Of a stretch of 64,000 nt of DNA, positions 23,001-36,155 are shown piece by piece. Both the position numbers and the translations under genes were made by a program. Source of the DNA: Rhizophlyctis rosea (Eukaryota > Chytridiomycota > Chytridiomycetes > Rhizophlyctidales > Rhizophlyctidaceae); NCBI GenBank assembly GCA_027596075.1, contig JADGJC010000002.1, positions 124,001 through 188,000 of the forward strand, in the 5' to 3' direction. The notes beneath the pieces are model-generated. The model saw nothing but the letters and a program-made list of their open reading frames with translations, had not been told where the DNA came from and made no database searches. Position 1 is the first letter of the stretch; each line of letters starts with the position of its first letter.

Positions 23001-23610
23001 GAAACGGTGACGGAACAGGATGCTGAAGATGTGGTTGAGATCATGAAATTCAGTTTGTGGGATACGTATCAGGACGAAATGGGCAATTTGGACTTCCAGC
23101 GATCGCAGAATGGTTTGTGTTTTCCGGTTGTTCTGTTACCCCTTTCCGTGCAAAATCACTTACACATTCGTAGGATCGGGAATGAGTAAAAAGGGTGAAC
23201 CGAAGCGGTACGCACTTTGCGTTTCATATTACGTAGGCGGCCTTATTGACCTATGAACATTGTTCTTCATTGTTCTAGGTTTGTCGCCGAACTTCACAAA
23301 TTAGCACAAAACTCCGGTAACGCACGCTTCACATACGAAAATTTGTACACACTTGCGCAGGGTAAGTCTGATGATGTTGCTCTTACTATTCATCGGCCAT
23401 GCAATAATTTATGTGTTTAGAAATGCGATTGAACTACGATAATTTCCAAGATTTTGTGGAGAGCTTGAACAACCAAGGTGGGTTTCCGCAGCTTTTGAAG
23501 AGGTGGAGCTTAGATCGTGTCTTATTGGGGTGCTGAAATGACCGTTTTTTGATTCAGGTTACCTTTTGAAAAAGGGAAACAGGATATACCAACTGTCTAC
23601 CGCAGGATGA
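20093..23610 (+). CDS. MCM8: MCM8 DNA helicase
   Basis: AAA+ helicase acting with MCM9 in homologous recombination and interstrand-crosslink repair. The start ATG at 20093 opens with a charged disordered tail, then [12 protein letters not shown], the counterpart of the vertebrate MCM8 N-terminus, spliced (intron 20352-20427) to [13 protein letters not shown]. The Zn/OB region has CNICGARQ...KC...CKGKAFSP and [14 protein letters not shown]. The ATPase core has Walker [10 protein letters not shown] (the MCM8-type variant, not GTAKS), [14 protein letters not shown], Walker [10 protein letters not shown], sensor AANPVGGHY and arginine finger LLSRFDLVF. The C-terminus contains [20 protein letters not shown] and ends [18 protein letters not shown]. 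About ten introns of 50-90 nt; not every boundary was resolved. Orthology to MCM8 rather than MCM2-7 is clear from the Walker A and tail. Confidence 0.93.
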
Positions 23611-23792
23611 AGTCCATCGCGGTCGTGATTTTTATTGTATATGTTTTTTGTATAATAGTCAATAGTATCCAAAGTAGTAAGACGATCGTTTGTCACACGC
23701 TTGCTTTTCCTTTTGGGTTGGCACAAAGATTGAGACCTTTGAGGAAGGTTGCCATTGAGAGAATCGATAGCATCCATAACGTGCTTCTCTTA

Positions 23793-23950
23793 AGGTCTCG
23801 GGGGGGATTGTGGACCGTATCGGGGGGGTAAAGTGGACCAAAATTCTGACCGCGGTTTCGTGTGNNNNNNNNNNGACTTTGTGAAATTTCGCGTTTTCTG
23901 GCCTGGTCCACATTACCCCCTCGTACGGTCCACAATCCCCCCCGAGACCT
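23793..23950. mobile_element. TA-flanked terminal-inverted-repeat element (MITE-like), interrupted by gap
   Basis: The outer 27 bp are perfect inverted repeats: left arm starts AGGTCTCGGGGGGG and reaches GGACCGTA; the right arm is its exact complement ending at 23950. Each arm continues into a second, imperfect copy of a G-run plus GTGGACC, so arms of 47-48 bp (23793-23840 and 23904-23950) are inverted overall. Both ends abut TA (23791-23792 and 23951-23952), the target duplication of Tc1/mariner-type elements. The N run inside means the true element may be longer and could encode a transposase not visible here. Confidence 0.6.
23865..23874. other. Assembly gap (10 N)
   Basis: Ten consecutive N in the loop between the two arms of the inverted repeat. 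The position suggests the assembler failed on the hairpin or on a multicopy element; real gap size unknown. Confidence 0.99.
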
Positions 23951-24300
23951 TATATGTTGCACGAAGTTCAATATGGAAGTGAGTGGCCAGGATTATCAGC
24001 TGGTGCGGAGACTGATGAAGACGTTGACGATGGTCAAAACTGCACCCTATTGAGTGGATGCCACCAACAGAAGCACTTGTCTTTTCAAAGCTTGGAGTGC
24101 ATCACGGGGAGTCAAGCGACAGAGTCGACAGGCCGGCGCAAACAGATGGGCATCTCAAAGGTTCTTGTAAGGTTGAGAATGCGAGTCACTGATAAATTTT
24201 GGCAAAGAAAGAAGACAAAGATAGCACAAGTGCAACTCTCAGTATGAAGCAAGTTGATATTTTATTTTGGTACGTATATACAAGCGTTTGAAACCGCAGA

Positions 24301-24316
24301 AGCTTTGAAAAAAGCT
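24301..24316 (-). promoter_or_regulatory. Histone-type 3' stem-loop of H2B mRNA
   Basis: On the minus (transcript) strand AGCTTT-TTTC-AAAGCT: a perfect 6-bp stem and 4-nt loop UUUC, starting 93 nt after the H2B stop codon. The geometry, loop sequence and G2-C3 stem positions match the replication-dependent histone mRNA stem-loop bound by SLBP in animals and algae; the remaining stem bases do not follow the animal consensus. Confidence 0.65.
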
Positions 24317-24409
24317 CGTATCTTTGATTTGGAATTTTGCACTACCCTACAACTGCACTAGCTGCCCTTCACGCCCATCACAAGACCGAAGCTGTTTGTT
24401 GGTGACAGC

Positions 24410-24998
<589 letters not shown>

Positions 24999-25127
24999 TG
25001 TTGATGTTGTTTGTGTACAGTTGGAAGAGTGGAAAGTTGTTGTGTGTGTTTCGCAAGTCGATTGTAACGCGAGGTGAAGTGTGTGTGGTTGAGTGAAGTT
25101 TGGAGGGGGGTTGTGGGTGGGTGTCAC

Positions 25128-25135
25128 GCTTTTAT
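25128..25135 (-). promoter_or_regulatory. TATA box of H2B
   Basis: TATAAAAG on the minus strand, 130 nt upstream of the H2B ATG. Confidence 0.65.
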
Positions 25136-25623
25136 AGAAATCGCCGGGCTTGTGTTTGGGGCCGGGTGACATTGCAATCACCACCAAATTTGGGATTCAT
25201 TTGATTGCTCACTGGCTGGGCTGCTGAGTCAAGCCCACAAGCGCGTCGTGCCTGTAATCACCAGTGCGCCCCTGATCACAGCTTGCACATCACGTGGACT
25301 CGAATACCTTCCTTTTTGGGACACATTGATTGCCTACAGGTCTGACCGACTGGATTCACATTTTCGATTGTTAATGCATTGTTACCATACAATTACGGAG
25401 TTTTCTCGACTGGAGTTGCAGTAGGACCTATACCAGTACTCTAAAGAGTTGTTCAGAGAGTTTTCAAGACCAGGCATGGTGGGCTCGCTGTCTTCTCTTT
25501 AACAGAAGAGCAGCGATGTGGAGATCCAGAGAGTCACGTGATTTCCATTTTGGGACGAATTGGCCATCAGAAAACGCGTCCAACTGTGATCACACCCAAA
25601 ATTCAATTTGTGTCCCCCAAGAC

Positions 25624-27062
<1,439 letters not shown>

Positions 27063-28257
27063 TTACATCTCCTTCTTCACCTCCGCCTTCTGCCCTTCCT
27101 GCTTGGGCACATGCATCTTCCGTCCCTTCTTATGAGTTTCATAATCCCTCCCTACCCGCGACTGCGGCCCGATATCCCGCTGGAGCACAAAGTTCACCAG
27201 GACTCTGGTCCAAGACATGTGATACTTTAATGTGTTGTAGAACTCGGGAGCGCGAGCACGGACGTCGGGAAGTTTTGACCATGGGACCTTACAAGTGGAT
27301 AATTAGCACTTTGCAACATTGCAAAGACACAAACAGAGCACAAAGCAAAAGTCCATCATCTGCACATACCTTGGTGAAGTCATGGTGCTCATTGTGATAA
27401 CCAATGTTCATGAAGAACTTGTTCAAAGAGCCATAGTACGAATACGTCTCCTGCCCGTCGTCAAAGGTAAAATGCTCCTGGATGAAATGCGCCGCCCCCG
27501 GATGAATACCGTAACCCAACCATAAGCTAAGGAATAGATACAAAAGTCCCTTTGGCCCACAGAACGTCCACACCAAAATATTCGTAGAAATGGTGAAAAC
27601 AGCATTGATGACCTCCCAGTCCGTAGGCCGCTTCTGCATCGCGGCACCGCGCACGACGTACATCATGGGGTAGAAAAACAGGAACAGAAGTTTGAGGAAA
27701 AGGTTACCGCGAATGAACTTGATTTCCCAGTCCAAGGGGAGATCGGGGTCTTTGCCGACGACGCCTTGGTAGGCGTGGTGCTCGAGGTGGTAGCGGCGGA
27801 AGGAGGCGAAGATGGGGAAGGGGATGCCGATGTTGGCGATGAGACCTACGACGCGGTTTACCCAGGGTGCGGAGTGGCAGAGATTATGGGTTGCTTCGTG
27901 GATGATGACGCCGAAGAGACTGGTTAGGGACGCTCCGATCACGTACACGCAGAGTAACATGGCCAACCATTGGTCTGGATAGACCTTGCCCCAGACGTAG
28001 GCGAGTATGACCTGGGTGGCCGCTCCGGCGATGGTGATGGGAATGGTTCGCCATTCCACGCCGTACAAAGTCCGGATCTCGGGGTGGGTATCGAGGATGG
28101 CTTGCTTGCGTTTGATATGAGGCTCGTCCAAGTCGTCTTTAGCAATATCATTATGTACGCCGGGTATTGATCGTTTCCAGTCACCAAGATACAGCGGATG
28201 CCGCCGATCCGTCGACTCAATACCGGACTTATGAGCGCAGTCGGGTTTCTGGCACAT
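27063..28257 (-). CDS. Sphingolipid delta-4 desaturase (DES1/DEGS)
   Basis: ER membrane desaturase converting dihydroceramide to ceramide with cytochrome b5 electrons and a di-iron centre. Exons 28257-27370 and 27287-27063 join to 370 aa. The N-terminal lipid-desaturase region has DEPHIKRKQAILDTHPEIRTLYG. The three His boxes are HEATH, HLEHH and HNEHHDF. Hydrophobic spans separate them. The C-terminus ends KKEM, a dilysine KKXX pattern consistent with ER retrieval. The start ATG is followed by a ~45-residue hydrophilic extension longer than in animal DES1. No sphingolipid-related neighbour is present. Confidence 0.95.
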
Positions 28258-28611
28258 GTTCAGGGTCTTAAAGATGTGAACTCTTCGTTTGTACAGTACG
28301 CAGTCTCTCGAACGGTACTATTGGGACGGCACTCGTCAATTTCTGAGAGATCCCGTTAACAGCTAACAAGATAGGATGCTCGACTTACCGATCGTTCTGG
28401 TCGTTAGGTTGAACAACTGCAAAACAACCCCACGGTGACGGTCAATACCACTGAGCACACCAACAGCGGCGCTTCTTATGTCTAGTATTCCCTTCCCTCG
28501 GTAGGATATGAATGAAAGACGCACAAAAGCAGATCTCGCAGTTGTTCACTGTATACTGCTATATACTCCCCGGCTGGTGAGCTGACCTTCCCAGTTATCT
28601 AAATACCAAGG

Positions 28612-28620
28612 TATATAAAA
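28612..28620 (+). promoter_or_regulatory. Candidate TATA box
   Basis: TATATAAAA, 65 nt upstream of an ATG that opens a 107-codon frame. Confidence 0.35.
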
Positions 28621-28684
28621 GTATTCACAGAGGTCTCTGTGAGAGTGCGAAACCTTTTCTATCACGATTCACGAACGGACCAAC

Positions 28685-29008
28685 ATGGGCCAGACGCCAA
28701 GAGTCCAAATTTCGACCAACAAACGCGCTGGTGCCACAAAGCCCATCCAGTGTCCAACAGGTCCACAGACCCGCATGGCCCCACCCAGTGGCCCTGGCCT
28801 CCTGGCACCGCACTCGCAAAGTTTCATCCAGGCTGTTGCCCTCCGTAGCTGGGTGATACAGGTCGCACAAGGGTCGCACAGCGTAGATCTCACAAGCATG
28901 TGGATTGCCATAATATTATATAAGCATCGACTATCTCTGCTTATTTATTTAGTAAGCCTCAAAGGAAGCCTGGTCCAAAAGTCGCGTGAATGTGTGGCAC
29001 AGTCGTGA
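28685..29008 (+). CDS. Possible small orphan protein (107 aa)
   Basis: Open frame starting MGQTPRVQIS downstream of a good TATA-like element. The C-terminal half contains a short hydrophobic stretch (MWIAIILYKHRLSLLIYLV). No family recognised, and opposite-strand frames of similar length overlap, so coding status is unproven. Confidence 0.25.
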   Translation: MGQTPRVQISTNKRAGATKPIQCPTGPQTRMAPPSGPGLLAPHSQSFIQAVALRSWVIQVAQGSHSVDLTSMWIAIILYKHRLSLLIYLVSLKGSLVQKSRECVAQS

Positions 29009-29264
29009 ACCTCTTCGGAAATTGTGGGTTGATTGCTTCTTACACTTTCTTGCTTGGTAAACTTCCCGTGGCTCACACTCTTTGACACTCTGCAGTGTTC
29101 TAGTTACAATCCAAGTTCATACTCAAAGAAAGGCTTCTCGTTCCCCTGGAGCATAAACTTAAACGGCTTCTCACCAAACTCACATTTTCAACCTCACCTT
29201 CACGTCCAAGTTTACCATTCCTTGCCACCAGTAGCATACAGAACCCGGCTCAACCCGTTGTCTC

Positions 29265-32200
29265 ATGAGCTCTTTAGGCTCACCTTTAGCTCCCTTTCAC
29301 TATGAGGGCGAAGGGCTCGACTCGGATGACGATAGTCCTCCAGCGTCGTTGATGGACGGAGATCGGTCATACCACACCACACAGTCAGCTCAGTCTCAGC
29401 ACAGAGACGACCTGCCTAGAGGATATCAGCCTAGTAGTCCTACCTTCTTTCACCCGCTCCCTGTCAACGATATTCCTCTTGTGGAAGCCTCCAGTGATGT
29501 CGCACTAGCCAATGACCCTCTCAGCCAGTTGCAAGCTCCTTTTCCAATTACCATCCCCCCCGCTCACAACCTGGTTGAGCTTCCTATCCCCGACGCTCCA
29601 GCTCCCCTCGAAAACGTCAGACCGCTGCCTGAAATAGTCATCCAAGGATTAGCGGGACCATCACATGGGGGGCATACGATGGGATACCAACCTCCCCATA
29701 TTGATTTTGGCGACGAGGATGAGGATTCTGACGATGGCGAGGCACCTGCTTCCATTCGATTTGAGATGAGACCACTTGCGGAGGGGATGCATAACACTCG
29801 AGATAGGCAGGGCGGTCCGTCTAGCCGACATCAGTATGGGTTGCGGTCAGGAAGACCTCAGAATTCACGGCCCGTATTTGGACACTCCGGCCGGGGAGGA
29901 AATATGCCAGCAAGAACGCTCAATGTGCTGAGCTCGTTTGTTGGCGATATGGCATCATCAGTACGGGACAGTTCCAGCCGCTCTGTGTTTTTGAATGGAC
30001 CGGGTGTGAAGGAAGCAGCTTTCCGTTATTGGCAAGGGGTAGAGAACTTGGACGAGTTCCTATTGCGGGTAAGCGTCGTCCTATTCGTGCCCGACAGCAG
30101 AGATTTGTTGACCTGCGTTTTAACGTACAGATTTGTTCATGCAGGTCTACGCATTCTTTGAAGGGAAGGGCTTCTACTGTATTCTTCTGGCTCGGTTAAC
30201 CAATCTCCTGTAAGTCACACTTGATATTCCGGTTGAACAAATCATAATTGGACACAAGCTGAGTGGTCTTCATCAGAATACTTGCCTTTATCGTGGCCTT
30301 TTCCACATTTCTCTTCGCTTGTGTGGATCACTCGCTGGTGAATATATCCAAAACATTGGCGGAAGTCATTCGTCCACAGTGTTTACGAAGGTTTGTTTTG
30401 GTTGATCTACATCAGTTTGGGAGAGGCTGTAATCTAATCACATCATACAGCATTCACGGGCTACCCTCCACATTCCTGATAGTGTTTAGCACATGGTGGA
30501 CATGGCAGTTCCTCAGATTCCTAATGGACATACCGCAACTCCTGCAAATGTATCGCTTCTACTTTCACGTCTTGGGAATAACAGATGTGAGAGGAGTTAC
30601 AATGATATTTGTTCCACATTTACATGCTTACGCCTTCAAATGCTACAGGCCAACATGCAAACACTCGACTGGCGAGACGTGGTCAACAGGATAGTGCGAA
30701 CGAACGATCTACCAGACGAAAACGGCCGACCAGGTGCCGATAAACTGGACGCGCACAACATCGCGAATCGCATCATGCGGAAGGAGAACTACATGATTGC
30801 TTTGTTCAACAAGGAGATTTTGAACTTAACTGTGCCTGTTTTGGGGAAGCGGCAAATGTTGACGAAAATCATGGAGTGGAATTTGTCGTTTTGCATATTG
30901 TCTTATGTGTTTGACGAGAAGGGCCATGTGCGGAAGAGATTTTTGAAGGATGTTAATAGGTAGGGTCGTACATCTGTTGCTCCGTCAAGTGGCCACAAAT
31001 ACTCATTTGATTTGGTTATATAGGACGCGCCTTATCAATGGGTATGCTGTAGCCGTTGTTTGCGATGGCGGTGTAAGCGACGACTAACGAGCCCATCTTC
31101 TGCAGCCTGCAAAAGCGATTCGTTGTCATGGGCGTCATGAACCTCATATGTGCACCATTCCTGTTTATACTGCTTATTTTGTACTTCTTTTTCCGGTATG
31201 CGGAGGTGAGTTCAGTGCGAATGGAGCTTTCAAACAAACAAGCTTCGTTCCGGACACTAAACCATTACTTGTATCTCAGGAGTTTCACAAGAACCCTTCC
31301 TCTCTGGGCAGCCGACAATATACCCCATTTGCGAGATGGAAGTTCCGAGAGTTCAACGAGCTTCCGCATATATTCCAACATCGGCTGAATCGAAGTTATG
31401 AAAAGGCGCTGGAGTACATGGCTCAGTTCCCGGCGGAGAAAGTTATCATCGTGGCACGGTAAGCGGAACGTATTTTCTTGCTTATGCATGGCGCAAATTG
31501 AAGCATTCCACCTAGATTCGTGGCGTTCATCACCGGGTCATTTGCCGCAGTATTACTCCTCCTTACGCTGGTGGAAGACGAATTGCTCCATGGGTTTGAA
31601 ATCACGCCAGGAAGGTCCGCTTTCTTCTACATTGGGATATTCGGAACCATTATGGCTATTAGCAGAGGAATGGTGCCTGGGGAAAATGATGTGTTTGAAC
31701 CGGAGCGGTGTATGCGGGAGGTTGCGGAGGATACGCACTACTTGCCGGAGGAGTGGAAGGGGAAGTTACATACGGATGAGGTGGGTGTTGTTCTGGGGCA
31801 GTTCTGCAGCAGCCGAGGAGTGTGGCTCATCGTTTTACATTTTTGCAGGTTCGAGGATACTTCAATGAGCTTTTCGACTATAAAGTTCTACTATTCTTGT
31901 ACGAGGTCCTGTCCTTGATTATGGCACCCATAATCCTCATCTGGTCTCTGCCACCGTGCGCGGAGAACATTGTGGACTTTTTCCGGGAATTCACCGTTCA
32001 TGTGGATTCGCTGGGTTACGTTTGTTCCTTTGCTGTGTTTGATTTTAGGAAGCATGGAAATGCGAAGGTGGGTTTGTGCCGGCGGCTTTGCCTGGGAAAA
32101 AGTTTGGGATTATTTACTGTGCATTGGATCCATTCAGTACGGAGCTCCGGCTGAGGCAGATAATGACTACTTCATTTCTAATGGGGGCAAGATGGAACAG

Positions 32201-32740
32201 TCGTTCATGAATTTCAAGGTGAGGGATGCTGTTGGTCTGATGTCGGGTGGTATGGTGTTCTGAAAGTTGTTTTGTTGTCAGGCTCAAAATCCGGATTGGG
32301 ACCCGGGACTGGAAGGGTCGCAGTATTTAGGCAACGTTTTGTCAAGGAGAGAAGAGCTGCTGCGAAGAGGGGGTGGAGGGGATCCCGGCGGGTCATCCAT
32401 CATGATGAACTCGCTGATGAGATTACGGGTGAGTTGTTGGCTAGGGCGTGTTCTGCAAGGAGTTCATTATTTATTCGCGGCTTGACCCATACAGCGCAAT
32501 GTAAAGTTTGAGAACGATCCTTATCGGCAAGGAAGTCGGTCCAACCCACAGCACTTGCGGCCACATCCACTCAGTCAGGCGGCGGGTCCTTCCTCGCCAA
32601 CCAGGAATGAACCCCCCATGCCTGGAGCCAACCTGCATGATTCGTATCTCGGCTATTCCAATGTATATGATGCGCGCGCGATGGGCCGGGAGCTCTTTGC
32701 CTTGCTGGATGCGATATCGCAAAACCAATCTGTATTCTGA
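29265..32740 (+). CDS. ATG9: Autophagy lipid scramblase ATG9
   Basis: Multi-spanning scramblase on Golgi-derived vesicles that seed the phagophore. Thirteen exons (first 29265-30068, last 32495-32740) join to 894 aa. A ~240-residue Ser/Pro/Asp-rich cytosolic N-terminus precedes the conserved core, which begins [18 protein letters not shown]. The core contains [55 protein letters not shown] and [17 protein letters not shown]. It continues with [30 protein letters not shown] and [27 protein letters not shown]. The C-terminal core ends [18 protein letters not shown], then a disordered tail. The exon at 32138 was fixed by KYGAPAEAD, the family's conserved KYG position. Length and order match fungal ATG9. 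Confidence 0.95.
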
Positions 32741-32941
32741 AGCGTGTTCAGTTTGTTATGTATATATGTGCTTACGTTTGTCAAAAATGTTGTGTAGGCC
32801 TCTGTATATTTCGGCATTTCGCAATCAATGCGCATTGATGATTCGCAATGGGAGGAACCATTTCAATCACCATTGTACTTCTCCAGATTGGCGAACGAAC
32901 TGAAATATGATTGAGATGTATACAAATTGTGTGCATATCCC
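32741..32941. other. Convergent 3' spacer ATG9/SWP1
   Basis: 201 bp between stop codons; AT-rich, no gene. Confidence 0.5.
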
Positions 32942-34037
32942 CTATTTGTTGGCCTTTGTCCGGTAAGCAGCATGGGCCACCAATGCTTGCCTTCCAAATA
33001 CGGCCGTCACCAAAGAAAGGACGGCTCCAAAGCCGAGAAGTTGGAAGATGTTGAGTCGCAGCCAGTACAGGTAGAGCAGTACTAACACGGAACCAAGACT
33101 GCCTAGGAAGAGCGAGCCAAAGATCAGATTGGAAGACGTCGCAAACAAGTTGGTGATGTTTGCACCAAGTTGAAGCCACTAATGAGGACAGATGGTCAGG
33201 TTAGCGCTCCAACCTTGATGCTATGTGGTTGCCCCAATATGAACATACCGATAGAGCAAGCAATCCCCAGGGAGTGAGCACCAAGAGCACGAACGTCTGA
33301 CTGAGGACCACAGGGGGCATCTTCTCATCGGCGCGGAACTGGTGAGTGATTTCGGGCAAAGGTTCGAACACGTCGTGCTCGAACTTTCCAAATTTGGGGT
33401 CTGGCCTGATGTCCAACGTGACGGTTCCAAAGGAGTATGCTATGGGCTGGTGGGTGGCGGATCCGACGTAGAGGTTCAGGTTGTATTTCCCGGGTTGGTA
33501 AGAGAGTGCTTCGAGAGTGGTTGTGGCCTTCAGGGGCTATTTTGGATGTGGTTAGGTGTACGGTTTGCATCATGTGACTGTGGCCGAAACAGCTGAATAG
33601 TGCCCACATACCAAAGTTAGGTCGTATGCGCCATCCGCATTGACGGAGAGGGGGAAAGACGCCTCCCGTCCAGTTTCTTCGCTGGTCATGCCAAGGAACA
33701 CTTGGCGGATCTTGGTCGGCTTTCCGTTGTGGTCTTCAATAAGGACCGCCAGGACAAGGTCATCTGATGCACCAAGAGTGTGCGATTTTGAAAGTTTTGC
33801 TGGATAGTCTAGCCTGGTGGCGCCGTTGTGAGTATCAGTGTTCACGGGGGAATGCGGACTGAGCGGTTGTATTCCTTACACTTCCTTTGTCTTCTCCTTC
33901 CCCTTAGATCCCACCACAAAGCCCAACCTGCCGACCGAGACATCTCGCGCAGTCTTCGCTGTCACACCAAGCACTAGTGTTACTAGTGTTAGAAGCAAAA
34001 GAGCCACTTGCCGAGTTGTAAGTGACCTCATTGTCAT
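32942..34037 (-). CDS. SWP1: Oligosaccharyltransferase subunit Swp1 / ribophorin II
   Basis: Subunit of the ER oligosaccharyltransferase that N-glycosylates nascent proteins. Exons 34037-33880, 33813-33612, 33536-33249 and 33178-32942 join to 294 aa, the short yeast Swp1 size rather than the ~630 aa of animal ribophorin II. A signal peptide (basic start, then VALLLLTLVTLVLGVTA) leads into a beta-rich lumenal domain. The conserved PLPEITHQFRADEKMPP block precedes three or four C-terminal membrane helices, beginning LSQTFVLLVLTPWGLLALSW followed by LGANITNLF. An alternative in-frame ATG lies at 34031. Confidence 0.9.
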
Positions 34038-34695
34038 GTTTTCGGTGGTGGAGATCGCGTGAAGATTTCAGGACGAAAACTAAAGTCGGAATCTGGGCAA
34101 CACGAACGAAGTGTCAAGATTCCTGGCTAATTGTGGCTGGTTTCGAATGCAACCAGACAACGGTGGACAGAACGCCAGGGTCCTCCAAATCCAAGAGTCA
34201 CTTCTTTGCATTGCTTCGTTTTTGACTGGTTGAAATCGTAAACAAATCCACTCGAGCTACGACATCGAATCGCCAGCACCGGTCATCCCCAATCCAACGG
34301 CGTCGCCGAAGTTCGAGTCAAACGTACCAAGCATATCCTTCGTGCTCTCATGAACCACCTATCTCGACACGAAAGCTGGACCGACTACCTACCGCACGCC
34401 GAATTCGCAATCAACTCTTCGGTTCACTCTTCCGTCGGACTCTCACCCTTCCAAATCGTATACGGCCAACAACCACGGATCTTTCCCGCTCCCGTTCGAA
34501 CAGCCAACCCTGCCGTCGACCAATTCTACAAGCTATTTTCAGCATGGCTTTGTCCGTGGCTGTCATTCGATCATTTCACCTGACGTGGCGCGGCGATCTG
34601 ATCCAGTGGGGTACACATCTTTGCGCTGTTGACGGCTATTCCATATTTGACGACCGCCTCCCGCTACTTGCTCTGACTCTACGTCATCTGGTATC
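34038..34695. other. Intergenic region with retrotransposon scrap
   Basis: Divergent upstream region of SWP1 and the coiled-coil gene; its middle is occupied by a Ty3/gypsy integrase fragment. Confidence 0.6.
34243..34533 (+). pseudogene. Ty3/gypsy-type integrase fragment
   Basis: A continuous frame reads through the C-terminal part of a retroelement integrase catalytic core: RIASTGHPQSNGVAEVRVKR (the HPQ-NG-E motif with the third catalytic Glu), SWTDYLPHAEFAINSSVH, then SPFQIVYGQQP. The frame is closed upstream by a stop at 34240-34242 and homology-like sequence ends after about 34533. No gag, protease, reverse transcriptase or LTR is present, so this is a doubly truncated relic, in unusually good reading condition for its length. 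Confidence 0.8.
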
Positions 34696-36155
34696 ATGTT
34701 AGATATTAAAACCAATGGTTATGCGGGAGAGATGGGGCGTGTGAGGGAGTCCGCATCTGCGTATGCTTCACTGCTTGACCGTATTGCTGCCCTCACGGAT
34801 CGAGCTAACGCTGATGGCATTCCAACGGGGAGTTCCGAAACTTTGAGCCCAGCGCCGGAAATATATGAGCTCGGTGATACCGATGTGGTCAAGCCTTTGG
34901 AAGACGGCAGCCCGAAGAAGCGTATGACAAAATTCCTGTCTGTCGCCAGAAGCGCCTCCCTGAAGCAATTACCACGACCCAACCTTCACCGGAAAGCCCC
35001 TGCCGCAAATGTTGTCGTTCGAAAAATGTCATTGGCTCCAAGCGCAGAGAAAATGACGCAGTCGGTTGTTCCAGCACCGAAGTCATTAACGGAAGAGGAT
35101 CCCATGCCAGGTCCACAAGATGAAGAGTCAAGTGACATCGGAGCCGGTATGCTTCCCTCCGTAAAGCTTGCATCTTTGACGTCTATACCCGGGCTGGTCA
35201 TAAAAATGTCTTCTTTTAGGCGTAGAACCTGTGAGAATACCGTATGCCAGTCCAGCACTTGGTTCGCTTCAGACAAGTGATCAGAAGCCAAACCTCATCC
35301 AGACGTGGAACAGCACACTCAGCGATGCATCAGTACAAACTCTGGCCAAGGAGGAAAGCACACCTGTATCTTCCACGAATGAGTCCAACGATGCCGAGCA
35401 AAGATTAGCAGAGTTGGAACACACGGTAAGCAGGCTGCAGATTACCAATGAACCGCTTCAAAAGCTCAACCAAGATTCAACGGCCACTGATCAGTACCGA
35501 GAACTATTTGCAACGTCTTTGGAATCTTGCTCAGCGCTTCTAGAAAGGTTGTCAAAGGACGTGAAGGCGACAGAGACGGAAGAAATACTCAAGAGCTGGG
35601 AGCGATTGATTTGGGAACAATATTTTCCAAGTGCAGCTGGGCCTGGGAGGGAGCAGGCGCTCTGTGATGTCTTGGTTTACAATGTATTGCCAACGGTGCT
35701 AGCTGTGGCCAGGCTTGAGAATGACGCAGGGAGGCAGAAGGTGCGTTGAACTGAACCGATAAATGTTGTGTCATCGTCTAACCAATACGTCACAGTATTA
35801 CGATCTTGTTCTCGTATTTCAAAAATATCGCGAGTCGACGGCCAACAGCATTCACAATTTGGAATCTTCGAATACTGCCAATTCCCAAAGGGTGGAGGAG
35901 CTCTCCAACGAGAACTCCTCACTGAAGAAGGAGGTTGCAGGTCTGCAGGTGGATCTCCAGAAGTTCAAAGAACGCGCGGCGCAACTGGAAGTTGCAGATA
36001 CGCAGAAAAATCTGGAGATAGACCAACTTCAGCAGGCTGTTAGGGCATTGGAGTGTGATGTAGTGAAGACTAGGAATGAGCTTAAAGTGGCATGGGCAGA
36101 TAGAGAGGCGCTTGGTGCAACATTGCAAAACATAGCAAGGGAGATGGTTGGCTAG
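34696..36155 (+). CDS. Coiled-coil protein, function unknown
   Basis: Exons 34696-35146, 35220-35740 and 35796-36155 join to 443 aa. An N-terminal segment (VRESASAYASLLDRIAALTDRA) is predicted helical, followed by a basic/Ser-rich disordered stretch with a Lys/Arg-rich region near residues 75-115. Residues ~205-225 and ~335-430 form coiled coils (LAELEHTVSRLQ; VEELSNENSSLKKEVAGLQ). The region in between (SWERLIWEQYFPSAAGPGRE...YNVLPTVLAVARLEN) looks like a folded helical domain. No named family recognised. The truncated integrase lies directly upstream. Confidence 0.75.

Larger units (their letters stand above)
23611..24409. other. Convergent intergenic region with inverted-repeat element
   Basis: Holds the 3' ends of MCM8 and H2B, an inverted-repeat element interrupted by an N gap, and the H2B 3' hairpin. 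Translations crossing the N run are meaningless. Confidence 0.6.
28258..29264. other. Divergent intergenic region DES1/ATG9
   Basis: About 1 kb. Contains a strong TATA-like sequence at 28612 and the small open frame listed separately; otherwise no recognisable gene. CT-rich sequence precedes the ATG9 start. Confidence 0.4.

Noticed and set aside
23659..24053. Open frames reading across the N run
   Set aside because: They contain unknown residues and consist of inverted-repeat sequence; not genes.
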